Of a DNA stretch of 64,000 bases, positions 16,252 to 26,331 are shown one piece after another. Both the position numbers and the translations under genes were made by a program. Under the pieces are notes generated by a model. It had not been told where the DNA came from and did no database searches. It saw only the letters and a program-made list of their open reading frames with translations. The stretch spans positions 1-64,000 of the forward strand of contig NZ_CP054041.1 of assembly GCF_013282665.1 (NCBI RefSeq). The letters are read 5' to 3'. The stretch comes from Listeria monocytogenes (GTDB lineage Bacteria; Bacillota; Bacilli; Lactobacillales; Listeriaceae). How positions within the stretch are numbered: the first letter of the stretch is position 1; the number at the start of each line of letters is the position of its first letter.

Positions 16252-17070
16252 TCAAGGGAATTTGGGAAATTGGTCAAAGTCTGGATCGCGTTTTTCTTTA
16301 AAGGCATCGCGACCTTCTTTGGCTTCGTCTGTTGTATAGTATAGAAGTGTTGCGTCACCAGCTAATTGCTGAATACCTGCTAAACCGTCTGTATCTGCGT
16401 TGAAAGCTGCTTTGATGAAACGCAAGGCAGTTGGACTTTTTTGTAACATTTCTTTTGCCCAAGCTACTGTTTCTTTTTCTAAATCTGCTACAGGAACAAC
16501 AGTATTAATCCAGCCCATTTCAAGTGCTTCGTCCGCTGTATATTGACGGCACATGAACCATACTTCTTTCGCTTTTTTATGTCCGATAACACGTGCTAAA
16601 TAGCCAGAACCATAACCAGCATCAAAGCTACCAACATTCGGCCCAGTTTGTCCGAATTTCGCATTGTCTGCTGCAATTGTTAAGTCACATACTAATTGAA
16701 GAACATTTCCTCCACCAATGGACCAGCCTGCAACCATTGCGATAACTGGTTTTGGAATAACGCGAATTAAACGTTGTAAATCAAGCACGTTTAAGCGTGG
16801 GATTTGGTCATCGCCTACATATCCACCGTGACCGCGAACTTTTTGGTCGCCACCAGAACAGAATGCTTTTTCGCCTTCTCCTGTTAAAATAATCACGCCA
16901 AGATCTGAATTATCACGTGCTAAGTTGAATGCATCTATCATTTCCGTTACCGTTTTTGGTGTAAATGCATTATGTACTTCTGGACGGTTAATCGTAATTT
17001 TTGCGATTCCTTCGTAACTTTCATATTTGATTTCCTCGTATACTTTTTCTGTTTGCCAATTAAAACTCAT
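16252..17070 (-). CDS. menB: 1,4-Dihydroxy-2-naphthoyl-CoA synthase
   Basis: MenB (272 aa) closes the second ring of the naphthoquinone (Dieckmann-type cyclisation of o-succinylbenzoyl-CoA). It belongs to the crotonase fold. Seen: the oxyanion-hole segment [11 protein letters not shown] (about residue 70), [12 protein letters not shown], and the MenB-specific [19 protein letters not shown] stretch with the catalytic Asp and Tyr. The ribosome site GAAGGAGG precedes the ATG. It overlaps the end of menH by four bases. Confidence 0.97.
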   Translation of the reverse strand: MSFNWQTEKVYEEIKYESYEGIAKITINRPEVHNAFTPKTVTEMIDAFNLARDNSDLGVIILTGEGEKAFCSGGDQKVRGHGGYVGDDQIPRLNVLDLQRLIRVIPKPVIAMVAGWSIGGGNVLQLVCDLTIAADNAKFGQTGPNVGSFDAGYGSGYLARVIGHKKAKEVWFMCRQYTADEALEMGWINTVVPVADLEKETVAWAKEMLQKSPTALRFIKAAFNADTDGLAGIQQLAGDATLLYYTTDEAKEGRDAFKEKRDPDFDQFPKFP

Positions 17071-17894
17071 TTTTTTTCCTCCTTCAAAATAACTTCCAGC
17101 CAGTTAATAAGCTGACTCGAAAAGATGTTTGGTTGTTCTAAATAAACCGCATGCCCCGCTGTTTCCACTATGACATGCGTGCTATTTGGTAAAAGTTGTT
17201 GCATTTCCCGCGCAATTTTTTCAAACTTCGCATCTAAAGCACCGGTAATAAGTAGCACTGGAAAAGTAAAGTTCGCTAAATGTTTCCAGTAAGATGGTTG
17301 TTTTCCAGTGCCCATCCCGCGTAAACTCATTGCTAAGCCATGCGAGTTTTGCGATAGGCGTTCTGACCTAATTCTTTTTTTCATTTCAACAGACAAAACT
17401 TTTTGGGAAGCAAACAAAGCTAAATTTTCCCAGTAGTCCACAAAAGACTCCATATCCTCTTCTTCAATCCAGTCTGCCAAATGATTATCAGCTGCAACGC
17501 GACTTGCGCGGCTGTCTGCTTGTTCAAGACCAGGAGAGCTACTAACTAAAATAAGTCCACGAACCCTTTTGGGAAAGGTTGCTGCAAACGCAGTCGCGAC
17601 CCGCCCTCCCATCGAATAGCCAAGTACAAAGCACCTACTGATATCTAATTGACGTAAAATTTCAGCTAAATCATCGCAAATACTTTCTATCGCATAAGGC
17701 GCTATTTCTTCTGGGCTTTCCGTATTTCCGTGCCCAAGTAAATCTGGTACAAAAATATTAAAACGTTCTTTCAAACCCGAAATACTAGCTTGAAACGTTT
17801 CGCTAGTTCCAGTAAAACCATGTAACATCAGTAAAGCTGGCTTTTCTCCACTTATAGCCGTTGTCAGATGATAATGTCGACCGTTTACTAGCAT
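17067..17894 (-). CDS. menH: SHCHC synthase (menaquinone alpha/beta hydrolase)
   Basis: MenH (275 aa) eliminates pyruvate from SEPHCHC to give SHCHC. Alpha/beta-hydrolase features: oxyanion loop [11 protein letters not shown] (about residue 24), nucleophile elbow GYSMGG (about residue 97), and the catalytic His in [10 protein letters not shown] near the C-terminus. The cluster position between menD and menB supports MenH over a generic esterase. Its ATG follows the menD stop codon by one base and it overlaps menB by four bases, so translation is coupled. Confidence 0.92.
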   Translation of the reverse strand: MLVNGRHYHLTTAISGEKPALLMLHGFTGTSETFQASISGLKERFNIFVPDLLGHGNTESPEEIAPYAIESICDDLAEILRQLDISRCFVLGYSMGGRVATAFAATFPKRVRGLILVSSSPGLEQADSRASRVAADNHLADWIEEEDMESFVDYWENLALFASQKVLSVEMKKRIRSERLSQNSHGLAMSLRGMGTGKQPSYWKHLANFTFPVLLITGALDAKFEKIAREMQQLLPNSTHVIVETAGHAVYLEQPNIFSSQLINWLEVILKEEKK

Positions 17895-17895
17895 A

Positions 17896-19638
17896 TTAAT
17901 CTAATGCCTTTAAAGCGTCTGCAATTTTAGCCCAAAGTACTTGATGATTTGCTTTATTTTCATGACGATTTGTTTTCACTTCAATAATATCTAATCCTTT
18001 ATGGTAACTAGCTTTATCAATCGCTTCTTCTAGCTCATCAACCGATTTTGCCTCGTGATAATCTGCATCATAAAAAGCAGCTGCGAACCGGAAGTCAAGT
18101 TCGGTAGATGTCCCAAACAACGATTCAAAATACTTCGGTTCATTTGCTTGAGGTAGGAAGGAGAATATCCCGCCGCCATCATTATTAACAATCACAATCG
18201 TTAGGTTCATCTTATATTTTTTCGCCATAAGCAACCCATTCATATCATGATAAAAGGATAAATCACCAATTAGTAAAAACATTGGTTGGAAAACAACACT
18301 AGCACCTAACGCCGAAGAAACAACCCCATCAATACCATTAGCCCCACGGTTTGCGAGCATTTTTATTTTCTTATCAATTTGCGAAAAATAAGTGTCAACA
18401 TCGCGAATCGGCATACTATTACCAATAAAGAGTCCAGCTTTGTCCGGCAACAAGCGGCGTAATTCCGAAACAATCTTCCCTTCTTCCAAAGTGCTTGTAT
18501 TCGCCATTTCAGCTAAAACAATTTCGCGCGCCACCTTATTATACGCTGTCCATCTACTTAACCAAGCTACCTCTTTCGCATCATTAGGCATATTTTGCAG
18601 CATGATATCCAGTAAAAATCGTTCATCACAGTGAATCATGTCCGTTACCGCTTTAATCGGATCTTTCCATGCAGCACCCGGATCCACGACATAAAATCGA
18701 ATATCTGAAAGCCTTTCTAACCAGTTTTTCAGTGGTTTAGAAACTGGCATACTCCCAAAACGAATCACTACTTCTGGCGTTAAATTGTCCAAAATCTCTG
18801 CTTCTTTTAAAAATGCATCGTATTGGTCAATTACCACCTCATCTAGCGCACCATATGACCTCAGTCCAGAAAGTGGGTCAGCTAAAATCGGCCAACCTAG
18901 TTTTTTCGCTAAATCAACCATCGGCTGTTCCAATTCTTTCTTATCTATTGGGCCAACTACAAATACACCTTTTTTGCCAGTGCATTCTGTCACCATTTTT
19001 TGAATCGAGCTATCGTCCAATACTTCATGCGTATAATAAATATGTACGTGATGATGTTTTTTTCCGGTAGCTGTGAACGGTGAAGGTTCTAAAATTGGTA
19101 CAAGCGGTTCGCGCAATGGGAAATTGAGATGCACAGGGCCGCGTGGGGTTTTCATAGCAATATCCACCGCATGACTACCATGCCATTTCGCATAACGAAG
19201 CATTTCTTCACTATTTTCAGGAAGTGCCATATCCGTAAAATCTTTAACATGTGAACCATATAAATGCAGCTGATTCATCGCTTGTGGCGCTCCAACATTT
19301 CGAAGCTCATGCGGGCGATCGGCCGTTAAAACAATTAATGGAATTTGTGATAAATTGGCTTCAGCAACTGCCGGGAAGTAGTTCGCCGCTGCAGTTCCTG
19401 AAGTACAAAGTAGAACAACCGGACGTTTCGATGCTTTCGCTAGACCTAAAGCAAAAAAGCCAGCCGAGCGTTCGTCAACATCCACATAAATCTTCAAAAT
19501 CGGATGTTCTGCCATCATCAGTGCAAGCGGAGTGGAACGTGAACCCGGGCTAATAATCGCTTCTTTCACACCGGCTTGCACAAGCTCCTCAATAAATGCA
19601 GCTAAATAATCTGTCAGCACTTGTTCGTGGTTTGTCAT
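17896..19638 (-). CDS. menD: SEPHCHC synthase (MenD)
   Basis: MenD (580 aa) is the thiamin-diphosphate enzyme that joins 2-oxoglutarate to isochorismate, the first committed menaquinone step. The N-terminal SPGSRSTPLAL motif and DERSAGFFALG (containing the ThDP-activating Glu) are intact. The C-terminal ThDP/metal-binding region reads GDLSFYHDMNGL...NNDGGGIFSFLPQ, the MenD variant of the GDG-NN motif. The length is as expected. Its start overlaps the menF stop by four bases. Confidence 0.97.
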   Translation of the reverse strand: MTNHEQVLTDYLAAFIEELVQAGVKEAIISPGSRSTPLALMMAEHPILKIYVDVDERSAGFFALGLAKASKRPVVLLCTSGTAAANYFPAVAEANLSQIPLIVLTADRPHELRNVGAPQAMNQLHLYGSHVKDFTDMALPENSEEMLRYAKWHGSHAVDIAMKTPRGPVHLNFPLREPLVPILEPSPFTATGKKHHHVHIYYTHEVLDDSSIQKMVTECTGKKGVFVVGPIDKKELEQPMVDLAKKLGWPILADPLSGLRSYGALDEVVIDQYDAFLKEAEILDNLTPEVVIRFGSMPVSKPLKNWLERLSDIRFYVVDPGAAWKDPIKAVTDMIHCDERFLLDIMLQNMPNDAKEVAWLSRWTAYNKVAREIVLAEMANTSTLEEGKIVSELRRLLPDKAGLFIGNSMPIRDVDTYFSQIDKKIKMLANRGANGIDGVVSSALGASVVFQPMFLLIGDLSFYHDMNGLLMAKKYKMNLTIVIVNNDGGGIFSFLPQANEPKYFESLFGTSTELDFRFAAAFYDADYHEAKSVDELEEAIDKASYHKGLDIIEVKTNRHENKANHQVLWAKIADALKALD

Positions 19639-21023
19639 TTCTTTATGCCTCCTAATACGCGTAACATTGGCTGGAATTTAACCGCCGTTTCTTGTAATTC
19701 TTCTTTTGGTACAGAATCACCAACAATCCCGCAACCAGCATAGATTAGTCCTTGCGAATCGACAACTAAGCCGGAACGAATGGCCACAGCAAACTCACCA
19801 GAACCTTTTAAATCAACCCAACCAATCGGTGCTCCGTAGAAACCACGATCCATTTCTTCTTTCATCCGAATAATGGCTAATCCCATTTTTTGAGGTAAAC
19901 CACCAAGCGCTGGTGTCGGGTGAAGTGCTTTCACCATTTCAAGCATGGAAACATCTGGTTTTTTCTTCGCAGTAATATTCATATATAGATGTTGAATATC
20001 ACGATTTTTCAGAAGTACTGGTTGGCTAGATAACGACAATCCAGTTGTAAATGGTTTTAATGTTTCTTCCATCATTTGCACTACATAAGAATGCTCTCGC
20101 AAGTTTTTCGCATCTTTTAACAGCGCATTTCCAAGTGCTTCGTCCGCTTCTTCGGTAGCGCCGCGCTCCGTAGAACCTGCCACACAGGACGAATGAATTT
20201 CATCTCCATTTACTGCAAGTAATCTTTCAGGAGTTGCCCCGAAAAAGACCCCTGTTCCCTTTTCAATAAGGAAGAAATAACTATTTTCTTGTGTTGCTAG
20301 CATATTTTCCAAAATAATGGCACTATCTACTTGGCGCTGGAAACGCAAGCCCATTCGTCTAGCTAGAACAACTTTTTTTACGTCTTCTGAATGATTAATC
20401 ATATCGATAATTTCACTTGCAGTTTCTAGGAAATGATCTTTACCGATTTCCTTAAAATCTGTAAGTAATGCCATTTCAGTTTCATTAACCTCTTGATGAA
20501 TGATTTTTTGCCATTGATTAAAAACAGCTTCTAATTTGCTTTCTGTATCATCAGAGTAGATAGACAAATTAACGGTTAAGTAACTTTTACCATCTTTATT
20601 CGTTAACATAAATAATGGTAAATAAAACAAGCCATCTTTAAAGCTTTGCCATTCTTTCTCTGTATCACGCTCAGGATCAAAGGCAAAACCACCAAAGTAA
20701 ACTGGTCCAGTTGCATCTATGGTTGCATTGGTTACACTAGTGCGCAGTCTCTTCTCAATTTTCTCTTGCAGTCCAAGAAAAGCATCTTTTTTCTTCTCCG
20801 CCAAAAATTGTTTCGTTACACCAAAACCGGTCATGGTCAGTGTCATTTCTGGATTTTGCCAGAAAAAACGCTCACCTTTAAAAGCCGTGCCAGCTTTTTT
20901 AAACAATTTGACTGGAGACACTAATTCATCTAACTCAGTTACCCAGCTAAATAGAGCCGGTTGATCTTGGCTTGCGCTACGTTTCGCTTGATTAAATAAA
21001 TCAAGAGGCAATTTAGTATTCAT
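19635..21023 (-). CDS. menF: Isochorismate synthase
   Basis: MenF (462 aa) isomerises chorismate to isochorismate, the entry to menaquinone. It is a chorismate-binding enzyme. The conserved C-terminal blocks are present: FFGATPERLL, CVAGSTERG, EHSYVVQMM, HPTPALGGLP and GFYGAPIGW. The N-terminal third is divergent, as usual. It is the first gene of menF-D-H-B-E. The ATG has AAAGGAGAG upstream, and an extended -10 element (TGG-TATAAT, 21057-21062) marks the likely promoter. A role in siderophore synthesis is less likely given the men neighbours. Confidence 0.95.
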   Translation of the reverse strand: MNTKLPLDLFNQAKRSASQDQPALFSWVTELDELVSPVKLFKKAGTAFKGERFFWQNPEMTLTMTGFGVTKQFLAEKKKDAFLGLQEKIEKRLRTSVTNATIDATGPVYFGGFAFDPERDTEKEWQSFKDGLFYLPLFMLTNKDGKSYLTVNLSIYSDDTESKLEAVFNQWQKIIHQEVNETEMALLTDFKEIGKDHFLETASEIIDMINHSEDVKKVVLARRMGLRFQRQVDSAIILENMLATQENSYFFLIEKGTGVFFGATPERLLAVNGDEIHSSCVAGSTERGATEEADEALGNALLKDAKNLREHSYVVQMMEETLKPFTTGLSLSSQPVLLKNRDIQHLYMNITAKKKPDVSMLEMVKALHPTPALGGLPQKMGLAIIRMKEEMDRGFYGAPIGWVDLKGSGEFAVAIRSGLVVDSQGLIYAGCGIVGDSVPKEELQETAVKFQPMLRVLGGIKK

Positions 21024-21056
21024 ATGCTTATCTCTCCTTTTACATTCACATCTTCT

Positions 21057-21065
21057 ATTATACCA
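21057..21065 (-). promoter_or_regulatory. men cluster promoter (extended -10)
   Basis: TGGTATAAT on the minus strand, 34 bases upstream of the menF start. The -35 region is poor, as is allowed with an extended -10. Confidence 0.55.
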
Positions 21066-21120
21066 AAAATAGAGCTAAACTGCTTGGTTTGCGTTTTTTC
21101 TTTCATTTCGTCATTAATTA

Positions 21121-21149
21121 TTGACGTTCTTGCAATATTTCCCTAAAAT
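21121..21149 (+). promoter_or_regulatory. menA promoter
   Basis: TTGACG (21121-21126), 17 bases, TAAAAT (21144-21149). The promoters of menA and menF are divergent and about 60 bp apart. Confidence 0.7.
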
Positions 21150-21197
21150 GAAGGGTAGACATCTGAAACATATGGAAGTGAAAAAGGAGAGAAAAAC

Positions 21198-22136
21198 ATG
21201 GCTAATGCCTCAAAATCTGCACTTACGAAACAAACTGGATTTCAAAAATGGTGGACATTACTTCGCCCACATACCCTTGTAGCCTCTTTCGTTCCAGTAT
21301 TTCTTGGAACATCGGTCGCAATGAGCTACACCAGTTTTCATTTTACACGTTTTATCGTTATGCTCATTGCTTGTTTCTTTATACAAACATCCGCCAATCT
21401 ATTCAATGAATATTTTGATTATAAAAAAGGACAAGATGATGAGCACTCGGTTGGAAATGGTGGTGCTATTGTCCGCAATGGTATGCGCCCTGGATTTATT
21501 TTATTCCTAGCTATCTTTTTATACATACTATCCATTCTCGGTGGCGTGTATTTATCTATTGAACTGAATTGGTATGTAGGCTTACTTGGTGCTATTTGTA
21601 TGTTGGTTGGTTTCCTTTATACAGGTGGTCCCTATCCAATTGCTTATACGCCATTTGGTGAAATTATGGCAGGATTCTTTATGGGAGGAATTATTACTTT
21701 CATTTCCTTCTATATTCAAGCAGAATTTATTAGTTCGTTTATCGTATACGTATCGATTCCAGTAATGGTGCTCGTTGGTAACTTGCTACTTGCTAATAGT
21801 ATTCGTGATTTAGTACCTGATAAGAAAAATGGCCGTTTAACCTTAGCTATCTTGCTAGGTCGCAAATGGGCAACCGTTCTTTTCGCAGCTGCTTTTCTGT
21901 TCAGTTACGTATTTGAAATCGCTCTTATTTTCACACAAGATGCTCCGTGGTGGACGCTTCTGATTTTACTTAGTTTGCCAGAAGCTATTCGCGCCGTGCG
22001 TCGTTTCATCGGCAAAACCTCGCCGATTACAATGGTTCCTGCAATGAAATCTACCTCCAAAGCATTAACAATCTTCGGAATCACACTAGCGCTTGCTTAC
22101 CTTTTAAGTCTATTATCAAGAAATTTATTCATGTAA
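21198..22136 (+). CDS. menA: 1,4-Dihydroxy-2-naphthoate polyprenyltransferase
   Basis: MenA (312 aa) prenylates DHNA in the membrane, the penultimate step to menaquinone. It is a UbiA-superfamily protein with about eight or nine hydrophobic helices. The first Asp-rich prenyl-diphosphate site is NEYFDYKKGQDDEH (about residue 73); the second is in NSIRDLVPDKKNGRLTL (about residue 197). The ribosome site AAAAGGAGAG precedes the ATG. It is transcribed divergently from menF-D-H-B-E and has its own terminator. menC and the final methylase gene are not in this window. Confidence 0.96.
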   Translation: MANASKSALTKQTGFQKWWTLLRPHTLVASFVPVFLGTSVAMSYTSFHFTRFIVMLIACFFIQTSANLFNEYFDYKKGQDDEHSVGNGGAIVRNGMRPGFILFLAIFLYILSILGGVYLSIELNWYVGLLGAICMLVGFLYTGGPYPIAYTPFGEIMAGFFMGGIITFISFYIQAEFISSFIVYVSIPVMVLVGNLLLANSIRDLVPDKKNGRLTLAILLGRKWATVLFAAAFLFSYVFEIALIFTQDAPWWTLLILLSLPEAIRAVRRFIGKTSPITMVPAMKSTSKALTIFGITLALAYLLSLLSRNLFM

Positions 22137-22174
22137 AAAAAACTGGTTGTCCTCGTGACAACCAGTTTTTTTAT
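22135..22174. terminator. Bidirectional terminator between menA and yitJ
   Basis: AAAAACTGGTTGTC pairs with GACAACCAGTTTTT around a short loop, with T-runs on both sides. Confidence 0.88.
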
Positions 22175-24024
22175 TTAGATCCAATTTGGACTTGCTGTTT
22201 ATTTTGGGCATATTTCGCTAATTCTATCGACAAATCATATCGTAAAAATGGCGTAATAATATAAATCCCTTGGAAATGCTCACAAATCGCATCCACTAAT
22301 TCACGAGCAATTGCCATCCCTTCTTCATTCGCGTGACCGTGCTCCTCTGCTTTCCTCATTCGCTCCCGCACTTCATCTGTCAAACGAATCCCCGGAACCT
22401 CATTATGCAGAAATTCCGCATTCCGACTTGATAAAAGAGGCATAACGCCAATAAAAAGAGGCACATCAATTTTAGCTTTTTGTAAGGCTTCCTTTAGTAA
22501 AACAGCTTTGTTCACATCGTAAATTGGCTGCGTAATAATATAATCCGCACCATATTCCACTTTCCGTTCAATTAAACGCACCGCTTTTTCTAAATTAAGT
22601 ACATTTGGATTAAACGCCGCACCAACATGAAATCGCGCTTTTTCTTTGAGCGACTTTCCTGTATAAGAAATCCCATCATTAAACTTTTTAATAAGTTGAA
22701 CTAATTCTACCGACCTTAAATCAAACACGGAAGATGCTCCAGGAAAATCTCCTACTTTGGTTGGATCCCCCGTAATGGCAAGCACATCATGCAGTCCCAG
22801 CTTATGAAAACCCATCACATGCGAATGCATCCCGACCAAATTATGATCCCGCGTCGTCAAATGTATGAGCGGTTTAATCCCATACTCATGCTTCAAAATC
22901 GAAGCTAGTGCCATATTGCTAATCCGCGGTGTGGCCAGCGAATTATCCGAAATCGTAATCGCATCAACTCCTGCTTCATCAAGCGCCTTGGCCCCTTCAA
23001 AAAATTTCGTAGTATCAAAAGTTCGTGGCGGATCCAGTTCCACTAAAATCGTCAAGCCTTCCTTCACTTTATCCAGCAAACGTTCACCTGGTTCTGCATC
23101 CTCCACTTCTTCCGGCACAAGTTCCAAAATCGGCCGAACTTCTTTTTCCAAAATCGGCTTTGTCGTTTCAAGTCCTTTTCGTAAAGCACGAATATGATCT
23201 GGTGTCGTGCCACAACAACCACCAATAATCCGAGCACCTTCTTGCCGAAAAATCTCCCCATAATGTTCAAAATAATCCGTATCCGATTGATAAATCACTT
23301 TTCCTTCTTGCATTTCAGGCAAACTAGCATTGGGATAAACCGCCAAATAAGCATTATCATACAGCGGTACTGTCTCAAGAGCACGCGCCATGTGATATGG
23401 ACCAAGCCGGCAATTAATACCAACTACATCCGCTCCAAGCGCAATAAGTTCTTCCAGCGCATCCGGCAATTTTTTCCCATTTTGAAGGATACCCGGCTCA
23501 TGCATAGAGACATTCGCAACTACCGGTAAATCAGTAGTCTCACGAAGAATTTTCAACACCGTTTTAAGCTCATCTAAATCATAATACGTTTCCAGCAAAA
23601 TCGCATCCACACCATCTAACAAAAAACAGTATAGCTGCTCCCTAAAACTTCGCTTAATTTCTTCAAGTGGAGCCGCCGGAAGTCTTGCATCCACTGCCCC
23701 ATTTATTCCACCAATCGTTCCAAAAATATAGGTTCCAGTCCCTCTCGCTGCTTCTTTTGCTAATCGAATGGCGGCTTGATTAATGCGCTTCACTTCATCC
23801 TCTAAACCATATCGCGCTAATTTTATATAATTCGCTCCATACGTATTCGTTTGGATAATATCCGCCCCAGCACCAATGTAGGCTTTATGAATCGCAACAA
23901 TATCTTCCGGATGAGACAAATTTAGCTCCTCAAACGAACGATCCACTCCATAAGAATAAAGCAAAGTGCCCATCGCGCCGTCAGCAATTAATACTTTTTC
24001 ACTTAAATCTTTTCTTAAATTCAT
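22171..24024 (-). CDS. yitJ: Homocysteine S-methyltransferase / methylenetetrahydrofolate reductase fusion
   Basis: A 617-residue bifunctional protein of the YitJ type. The N-terminal half (about residues 1-290) is a homocysteine methyltransferase domain: DGAMGTLL start, and a zinc site from the Cys in GINCRLGP plus the Cys pair in GGCCGTTPDH. The C-terminal half (about residues 305-600) is a MetF-like TIM barrel with FVELDPPR-type LVELDPPRTFD and ITGDPTKVGD. It probably supplies methyl-THF and regenerates methionine. It is the last gene of metE-metI-metC-yitJ and overlaps metC by four bases. Confidence 0.92.
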   Translation of the reverse strand: MNLRKDLSEKVLIADGAMGTLLYSYGVDRSFEELNLSHPEDIVAIHKAYIGAGADIIQTNTYGANYIKLARYGLEDEVKRINQAAIRLAKEAARGTGTYIFGTIGGINGAVDARLPAAPLEEIKRSFREQLYCFLLDGVDAILLETYYDLDELKTVLKILRETTDLPVVANVSMHEPGILQNGKKLPDALEELIALGADVVGINCRLGPYHMARALETVPLYDNAYLAVYPNASLPEMQEGKVIYQSDTDYFEHYGEIFRQEGARIIGGCCGTTPDHIRALRKGLETTKPILEKEVRPILELVPEEVEDAEPGERLLDKVKEGLTILVELDPPRTFDTTKFFEGAKALDEAGVDAITISDNSLATPRISNMALASILKHEYGIKPLIHLTTRDHNLVGMHSHVMGFHKLGLHDVLAITGDPTKVGDFPGASSVFDLRSVELVQLIKKFNDGISYTGKSLKEKARFHVGAAFNPNVLNLEKAVRLIERKVEYGADYIITQPIYDVNKAVLLKEALQKAKIDVPLFIGVMPLLSSRNAEFLHNEVPGIRLTDEVRERMRKAEEHGHANEEGMAIARELVDAICEHFQGIYIITPFLRYDLSIELAKYAQNKQQVQIGSK

Positions 24025-25193
24025 TTCGCAACACTTCCCTTCTTAATGAAAGAAAGTGCTTGTTTTAAATCAGCAATCAAATCATCGGCATCTTCTAGTC
24101 CAGCTGAAAAACGTAATAAGCCTGGCGTAATTCCTTGTGCCAAACGCTCCTCTTCCGGAACAGCCGCATGAGACATTTTAGCCGGATAAGAAAGAATGCT
24201 CTCAACCGCACCTAGACTCACAGAAAACACTGGCAATTCCAAATGTGTAACTAGTTCCCGCACCGCTTCTTCACTACCAAGATCAAACGATAAAACAGCC
24301 CCGCCACTTGTCGCCTGTTCCACTTGAATGTCATAACCCGCATGAGAAGGTAACCCTGGATAATGCACTGCCACCACATCTGGTTCCGCATTTAAAAATA
24401 GCGCAATTTTCTCCGCCGTCTCCGTCCCAGCTTTCATCCGGACGGAAAGTGTTTTAAGTCCTCGCAACAACAACCACGAATCCTGCACACCAAGAACCCC
24501 ACCAGTCGAATTTTGCAAAAAGTAAACGGCTTCGGCCAAACTAGGATTATTTGTCACAATTAGCCCCGCCAAAATATCGCTATGCCCGCCAAGAAACTTC
24601 GTCGCACTGTGGATAACCAAGTCTGCGCCTAAATCTAACGGTTTTTGAATTAGCGGAGTCAAAAATGTATTATCCACAAACGTGTAACACCCATTTGCTT
24701 TCGCAAGTTTTGCAACCGTCCGAATATCCGTCACATGTAGCAGCGGATTTGAAGGTGTTTCCAAGTAAACCAATTTCGTATTTGCTTGAAACGCCTTAGC
24801 AACCTCGTCAATATTTGTTGTGTCAACAAAAGTATGCGTAATCCCAAACCGCGGCAACACTTGCTCCACCAAACGAAACGTCCCGCCATACACATCTTTT
24901 GCAATGATAAAATGATCTCCTTTTGAAAGCGTAAAAAGTGCTGCAGAAACAGCCGCCATTCCACTAGCAAAGGCAAAACCATTTGTACCACCTTCCAGTT
25001 CTGCAATCGCCTGTTCCACTTTTTCCCTGGTTGGGTTTCCACTTCTTGCATAATCATAAGCATGGTAGTTATCAAAATCATGTTGATGGAAAGTAGAAGA
25101 TAAATGAATCGGCGTATTAAGTGCACCTGTCTCTTTATCAATCCCGAGGCTCGCTTTAATAACAGCCGTATCTTGCGCATATTCATTAGCCAC
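24021..25193 (-). CDS. metC: Cystathionine beta-lyase
   Basis: A 390-residue PLP enzyme of the Cys/Met metabolism family. It cleaves cystathionine to homocysteine, pyruvate and ammonia. The PLP lysine lies in HSATKFLGGHSD (about residue 195). YARSGNPTRE near the N-terminus and the conserved LETPSNPLL segment are also present. MetC and MetI are paralogues and are hard to tell apart by eye. The operon order, with the first copy resembling cystathionine gamma-synthase, supports this assignment. It overlaps metI by eight bases and yitJ by four. Confidence 0.88.
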   Translation of the reverse strand: MANEYAQDTAVIKASLGIDKETGALNTPIHLSSTFHQHDFDNYHAYDYARSGNPTREKVEQAIAELEGGTNGFAFASGMAAVSAALFTLSKGDHFIIAKDVYGGTFRLVEQVLPRFGITHTFVDTTNIDEVAKAFQANTKLVYLETPSNPLLHVTDIRTVAKLAKANGCYTFVDNTFLTPLIQKPLDLGADLVIHSATKFLGGHSDILAGLIVTNNPSLAEAVYFLQNSTGGVLGVQDSWLLLRGLKTLSVRMKAGTETAEKIALFLNAEPDVVAVHYPGLPSHAGYDIQVEQATSGGAVLSFDLGSEEAVRELVTHLELPVFSVSLGAVESILSYPAKMSHAAVPEEERLAQGITPGLLRFSAGLEDADDLIADLKQALSFIKKGSVAK

Positions 25194-26310
25194 GAGCGCT
25201 CACTCCTTCCAACACAGTATCGAGTGCCTTAGATAAATCAGCAATCAAATCTTCGCTCGCTTCTATTCCAACTGAGATACGCAACAATTTATCTGTCAGC
25301 CCGTAAGAATTCCGCAACTCCACCGGAATATCCGCGTGCGTTTGTGTCGTTGGATAAGTAATCAAACTCTCCACACCGCCTAAACTTTCTGCAAAAGTAA
25401 ACAATTCTAGTTCTTTCAAAAGTGGCGATACGAGCGCCGCATCTCGAATAAAGAAACTAATCATCCCGCCACGCCCTGGATAGCGAACTTCCTCTACCAA
25501 CTCATGCCTTTCCAAAAACGCCGCGATTTTCTGCGCATTCGCTTGATGTTGTCTCACACGCAAAACCAGCGTCTTAAGGCCACGAATCAATAACCAACTA
25601 TCAAATGGCGATAGCACTGCCCCCGTCGCATTTAACTGATTAAAAAAGAAATTCCCAAGCCGCTCCTCTTTTACAATAACCGCCCCAGCAAGCACATCAT
25701 TATGACCGCCAAGATACTTCGTCGCACTATGGATCACAATATCCGCGCCCAAAGTTAACGGTTGTTGTAAAACTGGTGTATAAAATGTATTATCCACAAT
25801 CACAAGTAAATCATGCGCGCATGCCCATTCAGACACAGCCGCAATATCTGTTTCCTGCATTAAAGGATTCGTTGGAGTTTCAATGAAAATCGCCTTTGTT
25901 TCCGGGCGAACTAATTTTTCCAACTCTACAATCTTCGCCCCGTCCCAATACGAAAATCCAATATTATATTGTGCGCCAAATTGTTCAAAATATCTAAAAG
26001 TCCCCCCGTACAAATCCTGTGAACTAATAATATGTTCGCCGGTTTTAAAAAGCTGGAAAACAAGTTGAATCGCACTCATCCCTGAACTCGTTGCAAAAGC
26101 ATGCGTTCCATTTTCTAGTTCCGCGAGCGCTTCCTGTAAAGCATCTCGCGTCGGATTTCCAGTTCTAGTATAATCATACCCCGTTGACACTCCAAGATCG
26201 GCATGCTGGTAAGCTGTAGAGAAGTAGACTGGCATATTGACAGCACCCGTTCTTTCACATTTTCTATTTCCAATTTGCGCTGCTATCGTCTCTTGTTTCA
26301 GCTTTGCCAT
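25186..26310 (-). CDS. metI: Cystathionine gamma-synthase / O-acetylhomoserine thiolyase
   Basis: A 374-residue PLP enzyme of the Cys/Met metabolism family. B. subtilis MetI joins O-acetylhomoserine with cysteine (or sulphide) to form cystathionine (or homocysteine). The PLP lysine is in HSATKYLGGHNDV (about residue 200). YTRTGNPTRDAL and IETPTNPLMQ are conserved. The ATG has GGAGGAGAGG upstream. It is 21 bp after metE and overlaps metC, so it is coregulated by the S-box leader in front of metE. Confidence 0.88.
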   Translation of the reverse strand: MAKLKQETIAAQIGNRKCERTGAVNMPVYFSTAYQHADLGVSTGYDYTRTGNPTRDALQEALAELENGTHAFATSSGMSAIQLVFQLFKTGEHIISSQDLYGGTFRYFEQFGAQYNIGFSYWDGAKIVELEKLVRPETKAIFIETPTNPLMQETDIAAVSEWACAHDLLVIVDNTFYTPVLQQPLTLGADIVIHSATKYLGGHNDVLAGAVIVKEERLGNFFFNQLNATGAVLSPFDSWLLIRGLKTLVLRVRQHQANAQKIAAFLERHELVEEVRYPGRGGMISFFIRDAALVSPLLKELELFTFAESLGGVESLITYPTTQTHADIPVELRNSYGLTDKLLRISVGIEASEDLIADLSKALDTVLEGVSARG

Positions 26311-26331
26311 AATTACCTCTCCTCCATTCCT

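Noticed and set aside
24731..25186. 151-codon frame inside metC on the same strand
   Set aside because: It overlaps the well-conserved metC frame and has a low-complexity Arg/Leu/Gln composition typical of an out-of-frame shadow.
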